Part shown: positions 8,831 through 20,769 of the stretch, piece after piece | How the letters are laid out: each line of letters begins with the position of its first letter | How positions within the stretch are numbered: position 1 is the stretch's first letter | Source: Taudactylus pleione | Lineage: Eukaryota > Chordata > Amphibia > Anura > Myobatrachidae | Length of the DNA stretch: 64,000 bases | Direction: 5' to 3' | NCBI GenBank assembly: GCA_031769625.1 | Contig: JAUIMM010000698.1 | Coordinates: 642,001-706,000, forward strand | Position numbers and translations under genes: made by a program | Notes under the pieces: generated by a model | Told to the model about the DNA's origin: nothing | Seen by the model: only the letters and a program-made list of their open reading frames with translations | Databases searched by the model: none

Positions 8831-10890
8831 CAAAGGATAATGTATCACTCTACAGTTTTAAATGAAACTCCATCACAGGTAGATGAAATGCTGTCCCTAA
8901 TTCCAGATTCCCTTTGGACTAAAGATGGACAGGACACTGGATTAATGGCAAACGTAAGCCCCGTAATGTTAAATTTAAAAAGCGGTAGGCAAGCTCCAAA
9001 AATTCCCCAGTACCCACTAAAACAGGAGGTAGAATTAGGGGTTTTCCCAATAATTGAGCGATTATTGCAACAAGGAATTTTAGTTCGTACAGCTAGTGTA
9101 GCCAACAGTCCCATCTTTCCAGTGAAGAAGAGTGGTGGGAGGGGTTATAGGCTGGTACAAGACCTTATAAGTGTTAATAAGGTAGTAGAGAGCCAATTCC
9201 CCGTAGTGCCAAATCCAGCTGTCATTCTGATGCAGATCCCACCAAATGCAACCCTTTTCACTGTCATTGACCTCTGTTCTGCTTTCTTCTCTGTGCCTCT
9301 CCATCCTGACTGTCAGTATCTATTCGCATTTACATACAGAGGTTTACAATACACATGGACACGGTAGCCCCAAGGTTTCATAGACAGCCCCAGTATCTTC
9401 TCCCAGGCATTGCACGACTGTTTACAATCTTTTTAACCTGCCAATGGATCTGTTCTAATTCACTATGTGGACGATTTATTGCTATGTTCTGACTCGTTTA
9501 TGTCATGTTTGAATGATACTAAACTTTTGTTACTTCATCTCTTGCAAACAGGACACAATGTGACTAAGGACAAACTACAGCCGTGCCAATCCAGAGTAAA
9601 ATATTTGGGACACTGCCTAACCCAGGGGTTATGACATCTTACAACAGATAGAATCCAGGCCATACAAAAAATGACACTGCTGCAGAATCAACAGCAAATT
9701 CGTACCTTCTTGGGAATGTGTGGATACTGTAGAATGTGGATTCCAGGTTTTTCTATTTTGGCCTTACCTTTACAGGAATTAGTCCCTTCCTCAAAGCCTG
9801 ATCGTGTCATACACACAGAGGAATCAGAACAGGCTTTCCTTAATCTTAAGGATAGTCTGACAAGAGCTCCTGCATTGGGAATACCTGATTATGAAAAACC
9901 TTTTGATTTGTATAGTACGGAAGCCGATGGTTGTGCTGCAGGTGTCCTTACACGAAAACATGGTGATGCCAGTAGGCCCGTAGCATACTACAGTGCCCAA
10001 TTGGACACTGTGGCAAGATCACTCCCCACCTGTTTGAGAAGTGTAGCAGCTACCGCTCTTTTGGTGAGTAAATGTGAGGACGTAGTATTGGGCCATGATA
10101 TGATTGTCTACACTCCCCATGCTGTATCTGCTCTGTTGTACTCAGCTCAAACCAGACACATCTCCTCTGCTAGGTTCACCAAATGGGAACTAGCTCTAAT
10201 CGCTCCAGCAAATATTACTGTTAAACGTTGCAGTACGCTGAATCCAGCAACATACCTACCATATGTACAACATGATGTACAAAGGGTGGAAGGAGAGGAG
10301 TTGCTGGCGGGAGGTTAGCAGACATAATGATGCACACAATTGTATGGAATATCTGAATCAGACCTTCACTGCTAGACCTGACATACATGACACACCTTTA
10401 GAGAATGTAGATGTAACTTTTTACATGGATGGGAGTTGTCATAGACAAACAGACACAGGTGAATTATGTACAGGTTATGCTGTTGTAAATGACACAGACA
10501 TCATAGAAGCTAAACCTCTTGGTCCTCCTCACTCAGCCCAGGTGGCAGAGTTAGTAGCACTGACTAGAGCATGACTAGAGCATGTGAACTGGCAGCAGGC
10601 AAATCTGCTAATATTTACACTGACTCGAGGTACGCGTTCGGGGTGGTGTACGATTTTGGGGCTCTATGGCATCTGAGAAATTTTATGACAGCAGCAGGCA
10701 CACCAGTTGACATTCCCGACACATAAAACATCTTTTAGAAGCAATCCAACTGCCCAAAGCGGTGGCAGTAATTAAATGCAAAGCCCATACATGTGAGGAT
10801 GACCCGGTGTCACTGGGCAACAACAGAGCTGATGAAGCTGCAAAATGGGCAGCAGGGTTAAAAATGTTTTCTCCAACTGAAACAATTATG
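8831..10890 (+). pseudogene. pol: ERV pol: reverse transcriptase and RNase H, broken
   Basis: RT begins with the LWTKDGQDTGLM region and has the fingers/palm motifs KKSGGRGYRLVQDL and VIDLCSAFFSVPL (first catalytic Asp). A TAG at 9365 hits just before the PQGF block, TAA at 9434 follows, the YVDD site is present at 9464-9475, and TGA at 9632 follows the KYLGH block. The connection region (RTFLGMCGYCRMWIPGF) reopens from about 9635. RNase H starts in frame 3 (FYMDGSCHRQ) after a shift near 10310. An 11-bp tandem duplication at 10561-10582 moves the frame again, then IYTDSRYAFGVV is readable, and a further indel near 10714 shifts to frame 1 (KCKAHT, GNNRADEAA). At least three stops and three indels. 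Confidence 0.9.
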
Positions 10891-12096
10891 TAATTTCAAA
10901 CAATTGATATGCTGAAATTAATTGAGATGCAAAATTTGTGTTCAATTCAGGAAAAATCCATTTGGAAGTCCAAGGGATGTGGGCAAGAGTCCTCTGGGCT
11001 CTGGAGGGACGGACATGGTAAGCCAGTAGCCCCCAAGTCATATTACCCCAGCCTTGCTGAGGCAGCACACGGCCTGACTCATCTGGGTAAACAGGGTATG
11101 TGCAAGTTGGTGAGGGCATACTGGTGCGCACCAGGTTTTTCTTCACAAGCAGAAAAGATAGCAATGTCCTGTCTGACCTGCTTGAGGAAGAACATAGGGA
11201 AAGCGATCCCTACTGAACCGTCCCACATTCCACCAACTGATGGACCTTACCAGGTGATACAAATTGATTTAATCCAATTACCACCCTGCAGGAACCTTAA
11301 GTATGTATTAGTGTGTACAGACGTATTTTCTAACTGGGTTGAGGCCTACCCAGTGGCCACTAATACTGCTGCGTTTACTGCCAAGAAAATAGTTCAGGAA
11401 TTTGTATGCAGGTACGGTATCCCTAAAATCATCGAGAGTGATAGGGGTACCCATTTCACAGGTGATGTTTTTCAAAATATGTGTAAGCTGATGGGTATTA
11501 ATAGCCGACTTCATACCCCCTAACGACCGCAAGCCAGTGCCAAGGTAGAGAGGATGAACGGGACTATTAAAAATAAGCTAAGTAAAATCATGGCAGAGAC
11601 TGGACTAGGATGGCCAGAAGCGTTACCTATGGTCCTACATAGCATAATGCCCACTCCTAGACCTCCTCTGAATCTGTCCCCATTTGAAATACTGTTCGGT
11701 AGACAACCTCATTTGATTATAAGTCCACAGGAAGACCTGAAGGGTAACAACGAGGTAACTGTAAAGTATCTTATATCAATGAGTAAGCAGTTAAAGCAAC
11801 AGCAGCAGAAACTGAAATTGTTGTCTAATGCTATGCCTGAAACTAACTGTCATGATGTTGAACCAGGAGAATATGTAATGATCAGAAATTTCTTGCGTTC
11901 AGGTTGTTTGACTGATAGGTGGGAAGGTCCGTATCAGGTGCTGCTGACGAGTACTACATCTTTGAAGGTGGCCGAGAGAGATACCTGGGTCCATTCCACT
12001 CACTGCAAAAAGGTCAATCAACCAGTGGAGAAACAAGTCGGAGACAAGGCTGACAGTGTGGACCTGTCGCTCGTGAGCTTGTTCCAGGAGGATTGA
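10891..12096 (+). pseudogene. ERV pol: integrase, two stops
   Basis: Integrase inserts viral DNA. A TAA at 10891 separates it from RNase H. The zinc-binding HHCC domain is seen as HGLTH and CLTC. The catalytic core has IDLIQLP (first Asp), an ESDRGTHF block (second Asp) and, past a TAA at 11521 in the HTP-RPQAS segment, KVERMNG with the catalytic Glu at 11548-11550. The tail contains [13 protein letters not shown], the GPY/F module of gamma- and epsilon-type integrases. Both stops are in frame with the rest, so single substitutions may explain them. The reading ends normally at 12096, 115 bases before env. Confidence 0.88.
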
Positions 12097-12149
12097 ACAG
12101 GTTGTAGTGAGATACCTGAACAGAAAGAAATCTGCAAGTCTTGTTGTTC

Positions 12150-12169
12150 ATTTTCATATTCTCTTTTAG
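12150..12169 (+). promoter_or_regulatory. env splice acceptor candidate
   Basis: A pyrimidine-rich run ending CTCTTTTAG|A, about 40 bases before the env start and downstream of pol. Confidence 0.6.
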
Positions 12170-12210
12170 AGTGTTCACCATCTTGGTCGGCTTGGAAGTA
12201 TCCAGTTTCT

Positions 12211-13804
12211 GTGATGGGAGACCGATGGAGGAAATGGGAGCTGATGGCAGTGCTGATGGAGTCAGGAGGAGTGCAATGCCAGTCAGGGGAGTGTCTGACC
12301 AACCTTAGTGCTGTTATTGTTAAGAGAGCTATCATTCTGGATACTCGGGGAAGGTGTGGAGGTTTATCGTCTGAAGATTCTTGTATTTGTGAGCTTTGTG
12401 GATCCCTAGTTGATGATAACTGTATCCAATGGTGCCAACGTAAATATAGCCCGTACTGGGGTGGATATCCTTTAGAGGATTATCATAGCATGGTAGGCAA
12501 AGTGTTCAATCAAACTGATTGCTGGGTGTGTTCACATGTGCCACAGGGACAGCATAACATAGGGTTGGTGCCATTTCCGCTAAATACCACGGAAATTTTA
12601 GAATTGCAAAAAGGGAAAACCTTGGATGGAAAATTTCTCTCATCCAATCCACCTCATTTCAAACTCCATCAATTCCAAGTAGATAGATCACTTTTGTGCT
12701 TAAACATAACCAACCCCAATAGACCCGGGAGCTGGGAAGTGACGGGGAATAATCAGACGATGACCTTCTCACAAAGAGCTGATAATGAGTCCATATACCA
12801 TGATCTGTTACGCTCCATTAAGTCTGGTGGGAAACATTTTAGGTATAGGTATACATTGAGTTCCATTAAAGAAATTATTGGTAAGGTGCCAATGGTTATT
12901 GTGCTAAAATAATACAGACAGAAACTTGCATGTACCAGATGGAAGACCCAGAAATAGGATTGTTTGCAAGGGAAATGTGCTTAATGATAATGATGCATAC
13001 CATTCCTTATGTTCTCCCTGATAATGTATATTTCATCTATGGAAGAAAAGCATGTAAATGGCTCTCCCCGAGTTCCGAAGGTTTGTGTTACCTGGGAAGA
13101 GTAGTCCCAGAAGTTATGACCCTCACACATGTTGAAATGCTGGGCATACATAAAAACACATGTCACCATATCTTCACACACAATATGAACACAGAGGGAA
13201 AAGAAATATGATAACTGGTGACATACATAAAGCCACTCATTTAATCAGTGAGACAACTGGCTTTCAAGTTTTAGTTGCATTGGATCCCACCAGGATCGCT
13301 CGGGGTACATTAAATTTTAGATACATCCAGAAACTTGCTAAATTGATAGATAATATCACCGAGATGTACGATGACACATTCAGGTATACAGGGAGAGAAT
13401 TGCAAGCGTACAAGAAAGAACTGGTGCAACACAGGCTAGTGCTGAATTATTTAACTGCTGTTACTGGAGGATATTGCGTAACATTGGCCACCCAGTTCGG
13501 AGTAAAATGTTGCACCTATGTCACCAATGATACAAGCGACCCCAAGGAGGTGATAGACCGGAAGATGGATGAAATTCTGCAGCTAAAATGGGAGTTTCGT
13601 AAGAACCATAACGCTTCAGTGGCTGAAGTAGGGGAGAAGATAGAAGGATGGGTTTCATGGCTGAACCCAGTGACATGGTTCTCAGGTCTAGGGGAATGGG
13701 TCCAGGAAGTGATCGCCAGCATAGGCAAATTCTTGATCCTTATAATTGTCATCATAATAATTGGCATATGCGTCCGGTGTTGTGTTGAAGTGTGGAAAAT
13801 GTAA
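12211..13804 (+). pseudogene. env: ERV env (SU-TM), frameshifted
   Basis: Envelope glycoprotein precursor in three frames. Frame 1 (12211-12912) holds SU with many cysteines, a CWVC motif (C-x2-C, typical of gamma-type SU that bonds covalently to TM) and several N-x-T/S sites. Frame 3 continues SU to about 13211 (VYFIYGRKACKWL). Frame 2 (13160-13804) holds an RGKR furin-type site, a long heptad-like helix, VLNYLTAVTGGYC then a CC pair ten residues later, and a hydrophobic anchor near the C-terminus with a short CC-containing tail. No convincing signal peptide precedes SU, and no typical hydrophobic fusion peptide follows RGKR in this frame, so further damage is likely. It is non-functional as read. 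Confidence 0.87.
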
Positions 13805-14219
13805 AAACAGTAAAACGTAAGAACGAAACTATGATGGTGGTCAGTAATGACAATATGTATAGGTAAATATAGAACTGCATTACAACCCTGATCTAGGAAA
13901 TACTATCTTTTGATGTCTTATATTTAGACATGCATAGAATGTATTATTGAAATGTTATTTATAGAACACCTCAGATAATGTAAAGTCTCAATTCCCCTTC
14001 AAGACTACTGATATAAGACTGGTGCATTCCCACACCTTTCATATGATCTTCCAAGATCCGCGGTGTGCATATAATAGTAGTTTTATGTCCCCACCCAGAG
14101 ACACATTATTGATGGATTAAGAACCACCTTGTACCACCCCACAATAACACTAAATAATATGTAAATGTAAGCCTAAATTAAATTCTAATAGCAGATTGTG
14201 ATAGCATGTTGTTTGCTAT
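13805..14219 (+). other. ERV 3' untranslated segment between env and the polypurine tract
   Basis: AT-rich with no open frame and no accessory gene recognised. Confidence 0.7.
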
Positions 14220-14231
14220 CAAAGGGTGGAC
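14220..14231 (+). other. polypurine tract
   Basis: CAAAGGGTGGAC directly abuts the 3' LTR, the normal place for plus-strand priming. Confidence 0.8.
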
Positions 14232-15364
14232 TGTTGAAGCTGAGTAATTGGCTGAGACAAGTTCAGTTTAAAATTGAATCGCGGCGACTGGCCATCTTGC
14301 GACTGGCCGCAAGACGCCATCTTGAAAATGAGATTGCAAGACGCCATTTTGCAATTGGCCGCCTAAGCGCCATTTTGGATAAACTCACATTTTAGTACAT
14401 GTGGCGATAATACTATTAGCACCATGCGATTGCATCACCCATCATTTCTCATATACACAATAATACACATAATAGCGCTGTTAACTAGTTGCATATTAGC
14501 GAATGCACAAGACCCCGAATGAAAACACCGTTTAGTAGCTAAATGCGCTTGCATCCGCACCATGTTAACTAGCGTCTTCATATCAAACCCCGTACACTCA
14601 CACATTACATATTCACTTACAAGGTTCCATTAGCTTTAAGATATATGATTTAAGTTGGTTCAGTTAATATAAACGCTGTGAAATAAAGATATTTGATAAC
14701 TAAGGTTTTATACATGCTAAACAAGCCGTGTTTGGTTTCGTACTGATGCGTACTCTTTCCACAGTATTCTGGTGTTATCGGTGGGGAGATCGCATCATGC
14801 ATTCTCGAGTTATGGATCGCAGAGACTTCAAGCAACAAAGTGTATTAACTGTTAGGATGTTACAGGGGGCGGGAAGGGAGAGACCCCCAGCTGTTAGAGG
14901 CAGGGAGAGTCTATTTGAACCAGCCTGTTAAATGCTCCTTAACAGATGGATCCCCCTTGGGAACCAATAGCATCAGCAACAAACATCTCTATTGTGTTGT
15001 CTATTCCTGGGGCGGTATAAATATGTGTGCTCAAACACTGGGTTTTTAGTCTTCGTGCTGCATGCTGATAGACGAGGGGCTTCTTGCTGATGCCTATCAC
15101 CTGGTACCAGAAGCGCTGCATATGTATACTGTACTTGGGTCTGTATAATTCCTTTTTGCGCCTAAATTGTTTCTAGATCAATTGCGTGTAACTGTCTGAA
15201 CTTCTACTTGAATAATACTTGTGCTTTGGAACCACAGATTCCAGGTCTAAGTCTTTATTTACTGTATGACTGCGTACGCAAATTAGTGTCAACCTTAGAA
15301 GGTATAGGCAGGATATTAGAAGGTATAGGAAGTTGTGTATAGAGGTTCTGATCCAGTATCGTTA
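14232..15364 (+). repeat. ERV 3' LTR
   Basis: Direct repeat of the 5' LTR, starting TGTTGAAGCTGAG and ending ATCGTTA, with TATAAATA at 15016-15023. Differences from the 5' copy are scattered substitutions plus small changes in the CCATNTT array near 14280-14380. Confidence 0.92.
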
Positions 15365-15368
15365 CAAT
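15365..15368. repeat. ERV target-site duplication, right (CAAT)
   Basis: Pairs with CAAT at 4516-4519. Confidence 0.8.
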
Positions 15369-16110
15369 TTAGATTTTTATGGGATTGTGGTTCACTCTGT
15401 CAGTTAGGGGGGTGACAACTTCACCCTTCTCGACTCTTATACCCACACTTTTACAGTGGATGGCTTGGACGGAGGAGGTGGCTAGTAGAGACTCAATTTC
15501 ATTAATTCTTTAATTCTATGGGGTGGACTATTTGAACGAGAAGCGCAGGACTGTCTGTTATCCTGTTTGGCCTTTGACCTTCACCATCATGCATAATGGT
15601 TGAATTTGCAATAAGTATTACAGTTGATGTGTGCTAGAGATTTGGAGCAATCAGGGTAAAGGCGGCCTTCACAATTCACACAGCGTTGTTGTGTCTGCGA
15701 CACATTCTCATTTGATTGTTCATGCAGTCTATAGATATGTATAGCAGATTCCTGTGTCAGTCCCTTTTCCCTTAGAAGTTGAGTGCATGTGGTATTGTTG
15801 CATATACCACAAACTAGTCTGTCCCTTATCAACTCATCAGTGGATACAATCAGTGGGGTCCTGCAACAGTGTATTAAATGCATGTCTGTACAGAATTACA
15901 GTTTTTACAGGTAGGTAGATTTATTTGAATGTTGCAATAAGTACCTCAGAATCCTCTCTGTCTTCTTCTTCACCAAACACAAGAGTGTCAGCCTTGTCTA
16001 CCTCCTCCGCTCCAGCCAGGCTTAAAAGGGTGCCTACCAATCCCGCATATCAGTATATGTGCCACTCTTTCAAAACTTTAAGCAATAATTTGAGATGTGT
16101 TTCTCAACGA
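15369..16110 (-). pseudogene. Ty3/Gypsy (Mag-like) gag fragment, right of the ERV
   Basis: Minus-strand decayed Gypsy gag. Upstream parts read VGTLLSLAGAEEVDKADTL and, after a stop, VILYRHAFNTLL, typical of the gag capsid-like helices. A frame change leads to the long segment 15883-15587 with STDELIRDRLVCGI and TQLLREKGLTQESA, the hallmark of Mag-type gag. This is followed by cysteine-rich CVNCEGRLYPDCSKS and NTYCKFNHYA, a degenerate zinc-knuckle region with a lost histidine. After a stop, EIESLLATSSVQAIHCKSV reaches the ERV edge. The continuation is the protease piece at 4200-4519, so the ERV split one element. At least four stops or shifts. Confidence 0.75.
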
Positions 16111-17938
16111 CCAGAGGATCTATCCAGCGGAGACCCTGTGTCATCCCTGCCACTCTTCTGACACCATGTACTTTAGATGATGCTGGATTACAAAAAGATG
16201 ACAAGATGGAGCTGCAGAAACATGTCTTTACTCATGAAATACTGACACTGAACTGAACATTCAAAATGGCCACCAGGTAACATCTGAGGCAAGGGCCGAA
16301 GTGATTCAAAGCTGCCAGCCACAATAACTTTATCGACATCTGCACAGATGAACTATGGAGCAGATGGGACTACAACGTCAGGCCTCCACATCAAAATAAG
16401 CCCATCATCATGATTATGACCAGCTAACAATCTGGCCACGTGGTTGCCCATAAATCATAAGTGTTAAAATAGTATTTCTATTTGTCTCACAAAATTATAA
16501 ATTTTTGTACTATTGCATATTTAGGTAAACGTAGGGCTTTGTGTAGAGGTTGTGGCCCTTAACCCAGCCCTGCATTTCACTCTTTATCAAAGACAGGAAA
16601 AATACTTTAGTACATACCTAGACTAAAGAGTAATTACATTTTGACGACTGGCTATGAGGTAACAGGGTAAAAACTAGATCGCTATCAAAATTCATTCAAT
16701 GTTACTTCTACAAAGCTACATGGATTTTAATTTTTAATCCACTGTGTACCCACACGAGAACACTGGTTAAGAAATCATTATGTCTTTGTAGGAGTCAATT
16801 CCCTCTTCTGGCATTAGCTAGTTCACAAAGATATTTTTTTTTCTTATTGACAACTATATAAACCAACAAATGTGGCTTTAAAAATGTGCTTCTTACTAGA
16901 GTGCTGTAAAAATGTTATCCTACTTAAAGTTTGCTTCATTCTGGGTTTGGTTGAGTTACTTTATTATGTGGGAAGCTGGATGTCAGCTGCACGCGCTAAG
17001 TTATAACCCAATGCTTCACTACGTTCCCCTGGGCTACTTCAAGTGATGAAAACCATTGATTTGTACCATTACGCATATAACCTGCCAGCTATTCCCTCTA
17101 TTCTTCAATCCCCAGTGGTGCATTCAAGAGGGGAAACCAGTAATTTCAGTTATCAGAAGCAGATACAGAAGAACTAGCTGGTAATATACAATCCTGGCAT
17201 CCCGTCAATGGGGTTATTTTCTGCCTGGGAAGGCTATCATTTTATTTTGCTAGGGGTGCTGTTCAGAGCTGTTTGGCTTCTTTCTGACTTGGAGATGACA
17301 GAATGAGGAATATTTTCAGGCTTGTTTTCGACCAGATTCCTTGGGCAGAATAATCATTTTTTTTAACATAATGTTATCTGTGCACAGCATGAATGGAATC
17401 AACACAACCATCGCCCATCTACCTCTACATCATGGTGGCAATCTACCACATGTAGTTAAGTTTGACAAAAAGTTGCTGTACTCAGAGCTGGTCCATGGGT
17501 CCTGTGTACCCTAAGTGGCCCCCACCTCAGTTGCCATCAAAACATAGCCCTCCAGCACACTTACCTAACATAGAGCAGAGGAGGGGCAGCATATTGTGCT
17601 ATTGGGAGTGTAGGTCATAGCTGTGACATCACGGCCAGACATAGAAGCGTAGCACCTGGGAGCTTGATAGGTACAGTAAGTAGCTGCCAACTGTTGCCTC
17701 TTCATGTTAGTAGCTGGTGCTCCATGTGGGCAGGGTGAGGAGACAATTAATACACTGAATTAGTGGCATTATCACACATTTATAATTTTAGGCATCCCCT
17801 GCACCATGGTGCCCTATAGCAACAGTCTTGTTCTGCATAGTGGTTTTGCCGGCTCTGACTGTAATAAATATTAGTGTTTGATGTTTTGGATTTTGAGTTT
17901 ATTTAAGTTTGCCACTGTTTGGAAACCTGGGGGTAAAT
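16111..17938. other. unassigned sequence
   Basis: About 1.8 kb without recognised coding sequence, RNA genes, terminal repeats or tandem repeats. It may include older Gypsy or LINE sequence decayed beyond recognition. Confidence 0.4.
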
Positions 17939-18088
17939 TTACTAAGATGGGAGTTCTATTTAAGAAGTGATGTTGCCCATAGCAACCAATCAGATTCTAC
18001 TTCTCATTTATCTAGCACCTTCTAGAAGATAATACCTGGAATCTCATTGGTTGCTATGGGCAATATTACTTCTTAATAGAACCTCCTG
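17939..18088. mobile_element. palindromic MITE (GGTAAATTTACTAAAG family), right end lost
   Basis: Begins GGGGGTAAATTTACTAAGATGG and carries TTGCCCATAGCAACCAATCAG with an inverted counterpart CTCATTGGTTGCTATGGGCAA. The right arm stops at TAGAACCTCC, missing the outer 20 bp. Confidence 0.75.
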
Positions 18089-18410
18089 GTGTTGCAGCTC
18101 TGCCTCCTGGAGGCATGTAAGGTGAGACGTGATGTCATAACAGAACGTCACACTCGCCCATACTGGGAGAGGCCAGATGCTGCTCAATGAGCATGCAGCA
18201 GCAGCGCAGCCACAAGAACATCAGGAGGATGTAACCGGCCCAAGTATGACAGACAGTCCGTCTGACTGTAACAGGAAGTCAGAGTCAGACAGTGCTATTG
18301 AGGAGGAGAGTCCAGTTCTGACTCAGTCAGGTAAGCTTGACCAAGGGGTCTAGATGGCTGCTGATGTGCTGGCATAAGTGTGTGGGCACTGTTGTCACAT
18401 AAGGAGGGGT
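18089..18410. other. unassigned sequence
   Basis: CpG-containing sequence between a MITE and a minisatellite. No feature recognised. Confidence 0.4.
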
Positions 18411-18625
18411 TTCTCTGGAATATAAGGGGAATGAGGAGGTCTCTGATGCCATTTAAAAGGGCATGATAGGGCTCTGGAATATATAGGGGTGTGAGGGGGA
18501 CTCTGATGCCATATAAAGGGGCATGATGGGTCTCTGGCATATAGGGGATTAAGGGGAGTCTGAAGCCATATAAAGGGGCATGAGAGGGCTCTGGCATAGA
18601 GGCATAAGGGGGCTCTGTGCTGGCA
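18411..18625. repeat. minisatellite, about 60-bp unit
   Basis: Roughly three and a half units, each with CTCTGG, ATATAGGGG, a CTCTGATGCCATATAAA block and GGGGCATGA. Units differ by small substitutions and indels. Confidence 0.8.
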
Positions 18626-18788
18626 TTATATGTTATTCACTGGAAGTCCTGACATAACCATTAAGTCACTGACAGTTGTCTCAGATTGATGTACAGATGT
18701 GTCCTCACTGGTCTAGCGTCTATATGACATGTAACGTGACTAGCTAGTTGCATCTCAAATGCACGCATTAAGACACATAATGTATTCA
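18626..18788. other. unassigned sequence
   Basis: Short interval between the minisatellite and the MITE. Nothing recognised. Confidence 0.4.
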
Positions 18789-18796
18789 GTTGCAGC

Positions 18797-19133
18797 CAGG
18801 GGCGTTTCTAGAGAGGAGGGGGCCCATGTGCAGTCTCCGACACGGGCCCCCTCCTCTCCGCCTGGCGGCCGGCAGTGCACTGAGCTGTGCGCGGCCAGCG
18901 CCGGAATTATAGACTCTGGGCACTAGAGTGTGACCAGAGTCTATAGAGTATGCACAGGTAACCTGGAAAATGCCAGCGGCGGCCATTTTCCTTGTACTCC
19001 GGATGCCCGCGCCGACGTGGGACTCCGGAGAGGTAAGTATTTTTATGGGTGAAGGGTGTGCGGTGCGGGGCCCCCCTGTACCCAGGGATCCGTGTTCCCC
19101 ACACACCCTGCACCCATTATAGATACGCCCCTG
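18797..19133. mobile_element. hAT-like MITE with perfect 8-bp target duplication
   Basis: Termini CAGGGGCGTTTCTA and, inverted, CAGGGGCGTATCTATA. Identical 8-bp flanks GTTGCAGC at 18789-18796 and 19134-19141 show hAT-type insertion. The interior is GC-rich and includes AGAGGTAAGTATTTT, a perfect splice-donor match. No transposase. Related copies are at 2548-2895 and, as a right-end fragment, 27484-27556. Confidence 0.9.
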
Positions 19134-19141
19134 GTTGCAGC

Positions 19142-20544
19142 ATAATTTATTCAGTCGCAGCACAGTGTACTGAGATGCCGAAGAGTGTAATACTGGTTTC
19201 CTTCCACCAGATGTCGTTAATCATCATTGCGCATGCATTAAATCACTGCATTATAAAGCACTGATAGGCACTCACCTACTGTTCTGTACAGAGTCAACAG
19301 ATCTGCTGCTCGTGGAAGAATACACTGTAAATATGCAGTTATAAAGTATGGCAAACCACCAGCGCAACAGTGCATATGGAGGTTATCCTGCTATAAGTCG
19401 CAAGTTTGACAGCGAATACTGTATGTCAAGGCTATACTAGTAACAAGCTCCAGTATACCTAAAGCCGTGACAAGCAAGAGTGTCCAGCAGCTTTCTGTGA
19501 AATGAACACCCCCTGTCGGCCTTACTCAACACTTGACTGGGATTCAGACTTCCTATCAGGACACAGCTTCTCTCTTAAAAGACGGCCTACCTGCCGCGGT
19601 CACAACCGGCTGGTGTGATCCACGTGCAGGTGCTGCCAGAACATTGGCCAGCACCTTCAGCTCTCATCTCAGGAGAGCGGCTATTATCAGCATGCAGACG
19701 TTACCGGAACATTGACCAGCACCTCCAGCATCAATATCTCGGCATTGGCTCTCATTTCGTATAAGCTACTACTAACAGAGGTCATCAACGGGACAAACCA
19801 GCGGGTGAGTCTCCCAGTAAATTACACACTGACTATACAGAGATCTCTGGGGAATTGTTTTCAAACTACTATATAATACATAAGTGGTTCTAAATACTGA
19901 AAACTGTAACAGTGTACCCCTGAGGAAGGAGTATTACGTAGAGACCCATCGGTGTTAGTTCTTTATAAAAAGGTCTGTCATGTTTGCAGGAGCTATTTAA
20001 ATACACTACCCAAGCGGTGGCTATTAGAAGGAACTAAAGTATCCACAACTATATACTTTGTTGGATATTTCATCCAGCCAGTCCTTTTGAAGGGAACAGA
20101 GGATTTTTGCTAATTTTTATGAATCTAGAATGCTAAATACTCGTGGATGTTACTTTAAAGCGTAATTGGTAACTATATATATGTGTAAAATGTATTAGAT
20201 TATAATTATCTGTTTTAAAGTGATTTTTATATGTTTTATTAAAGTGTGATCTTATTTTTTTCATATATGTATGGTCTTTTTTATATTTTTTCTGTTGTTT
20301 TGCTGGACATAATATTGTATATATTGGAGACCAAGCACTGATGTATATGTAAATTATAGTTTGTTCGCTTATTATAGGTGGTGGCAAAGATCTAGTGGCA
20401 GCTGCTGATCAATCATTTAAATCTGTTTTTTTTGTACTCGTTTTTGTACAGCGCCAAGGGTAATTTTGTGAATATGTCAAGATGTTCTCATGATGAGAGT
20501 TATAAGTTAAACGCTGGCATATCCAACCTACTGTTTACTGGTTT
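19142..20544. other. unassigned sequence, possible retroelement 3' region
   Basis: No ORF with a domain. CCCCTGAGGAAGGAG at about 19917 and the AT-rich run that follows recall amphibian Penelope or LINE tails, but nothing decisive is present. Confidence 0.3.
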
Positions 20545-20720
20545 ACATTAGGGCAGGGGACCCCACGCTGTCTGTCTCCATGCTGAAGTGTAAGCCCCCC
20601 GCCAGGTTCTGCCCGGTGGTTAAAGGAAAATAGGAGAAACTCCTTGTCGGTTTTTCAGCCAATTTTCCTCTACTAGACCAGGCTCAGAGGTCAAGGGCTG
20701 GTTATGCTTTTGGGGGAACC
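20545..20720. repeat. unclassified interspersed repeat R1 (partial, diverged)
   Basis: Shares GGGGACCCCACGCTGT, GGAAAATAGG and the GGCTGGTTATG block with the R1 copies at 1930-2400 and 28170-28650. Confidence 0.4.
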
Positions 20721-20769
20721 CCATGCTGTTTTTTTTTTTTGTAACACTTTTGCACCTGCAAACCTCCCT

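Larger units (their letters stand above)
4520..15364 (+). mobile_element. full-length class I (gamma/epsilon-like) endogenous retrovirus
   Basis: A complete provirus of about 10.8 kb: 5' LTR, primer-binding site matching the start of the tRNA-Pro type, leader with a splice donor, gag, a UAG, pro-pol, env overlapping no other gene, polypurine tract and 3' LTR, flanked by CAAT. Gamma-type features are a single-zinc-knuckle gag, gag and pro in the same frame separated by UAG, an integrase with a GPY/F tail, a CWVC motif in SU and a double cysteine in TM. Every gene carries stops or frameshifts, so it cannot make virus proteins as it stands. The two LTRs differ at a modest number of positions by eye, so the insertion is old but not ancient. 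It is inserted antisense in a Gypsy element. Confidence 0.93.
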
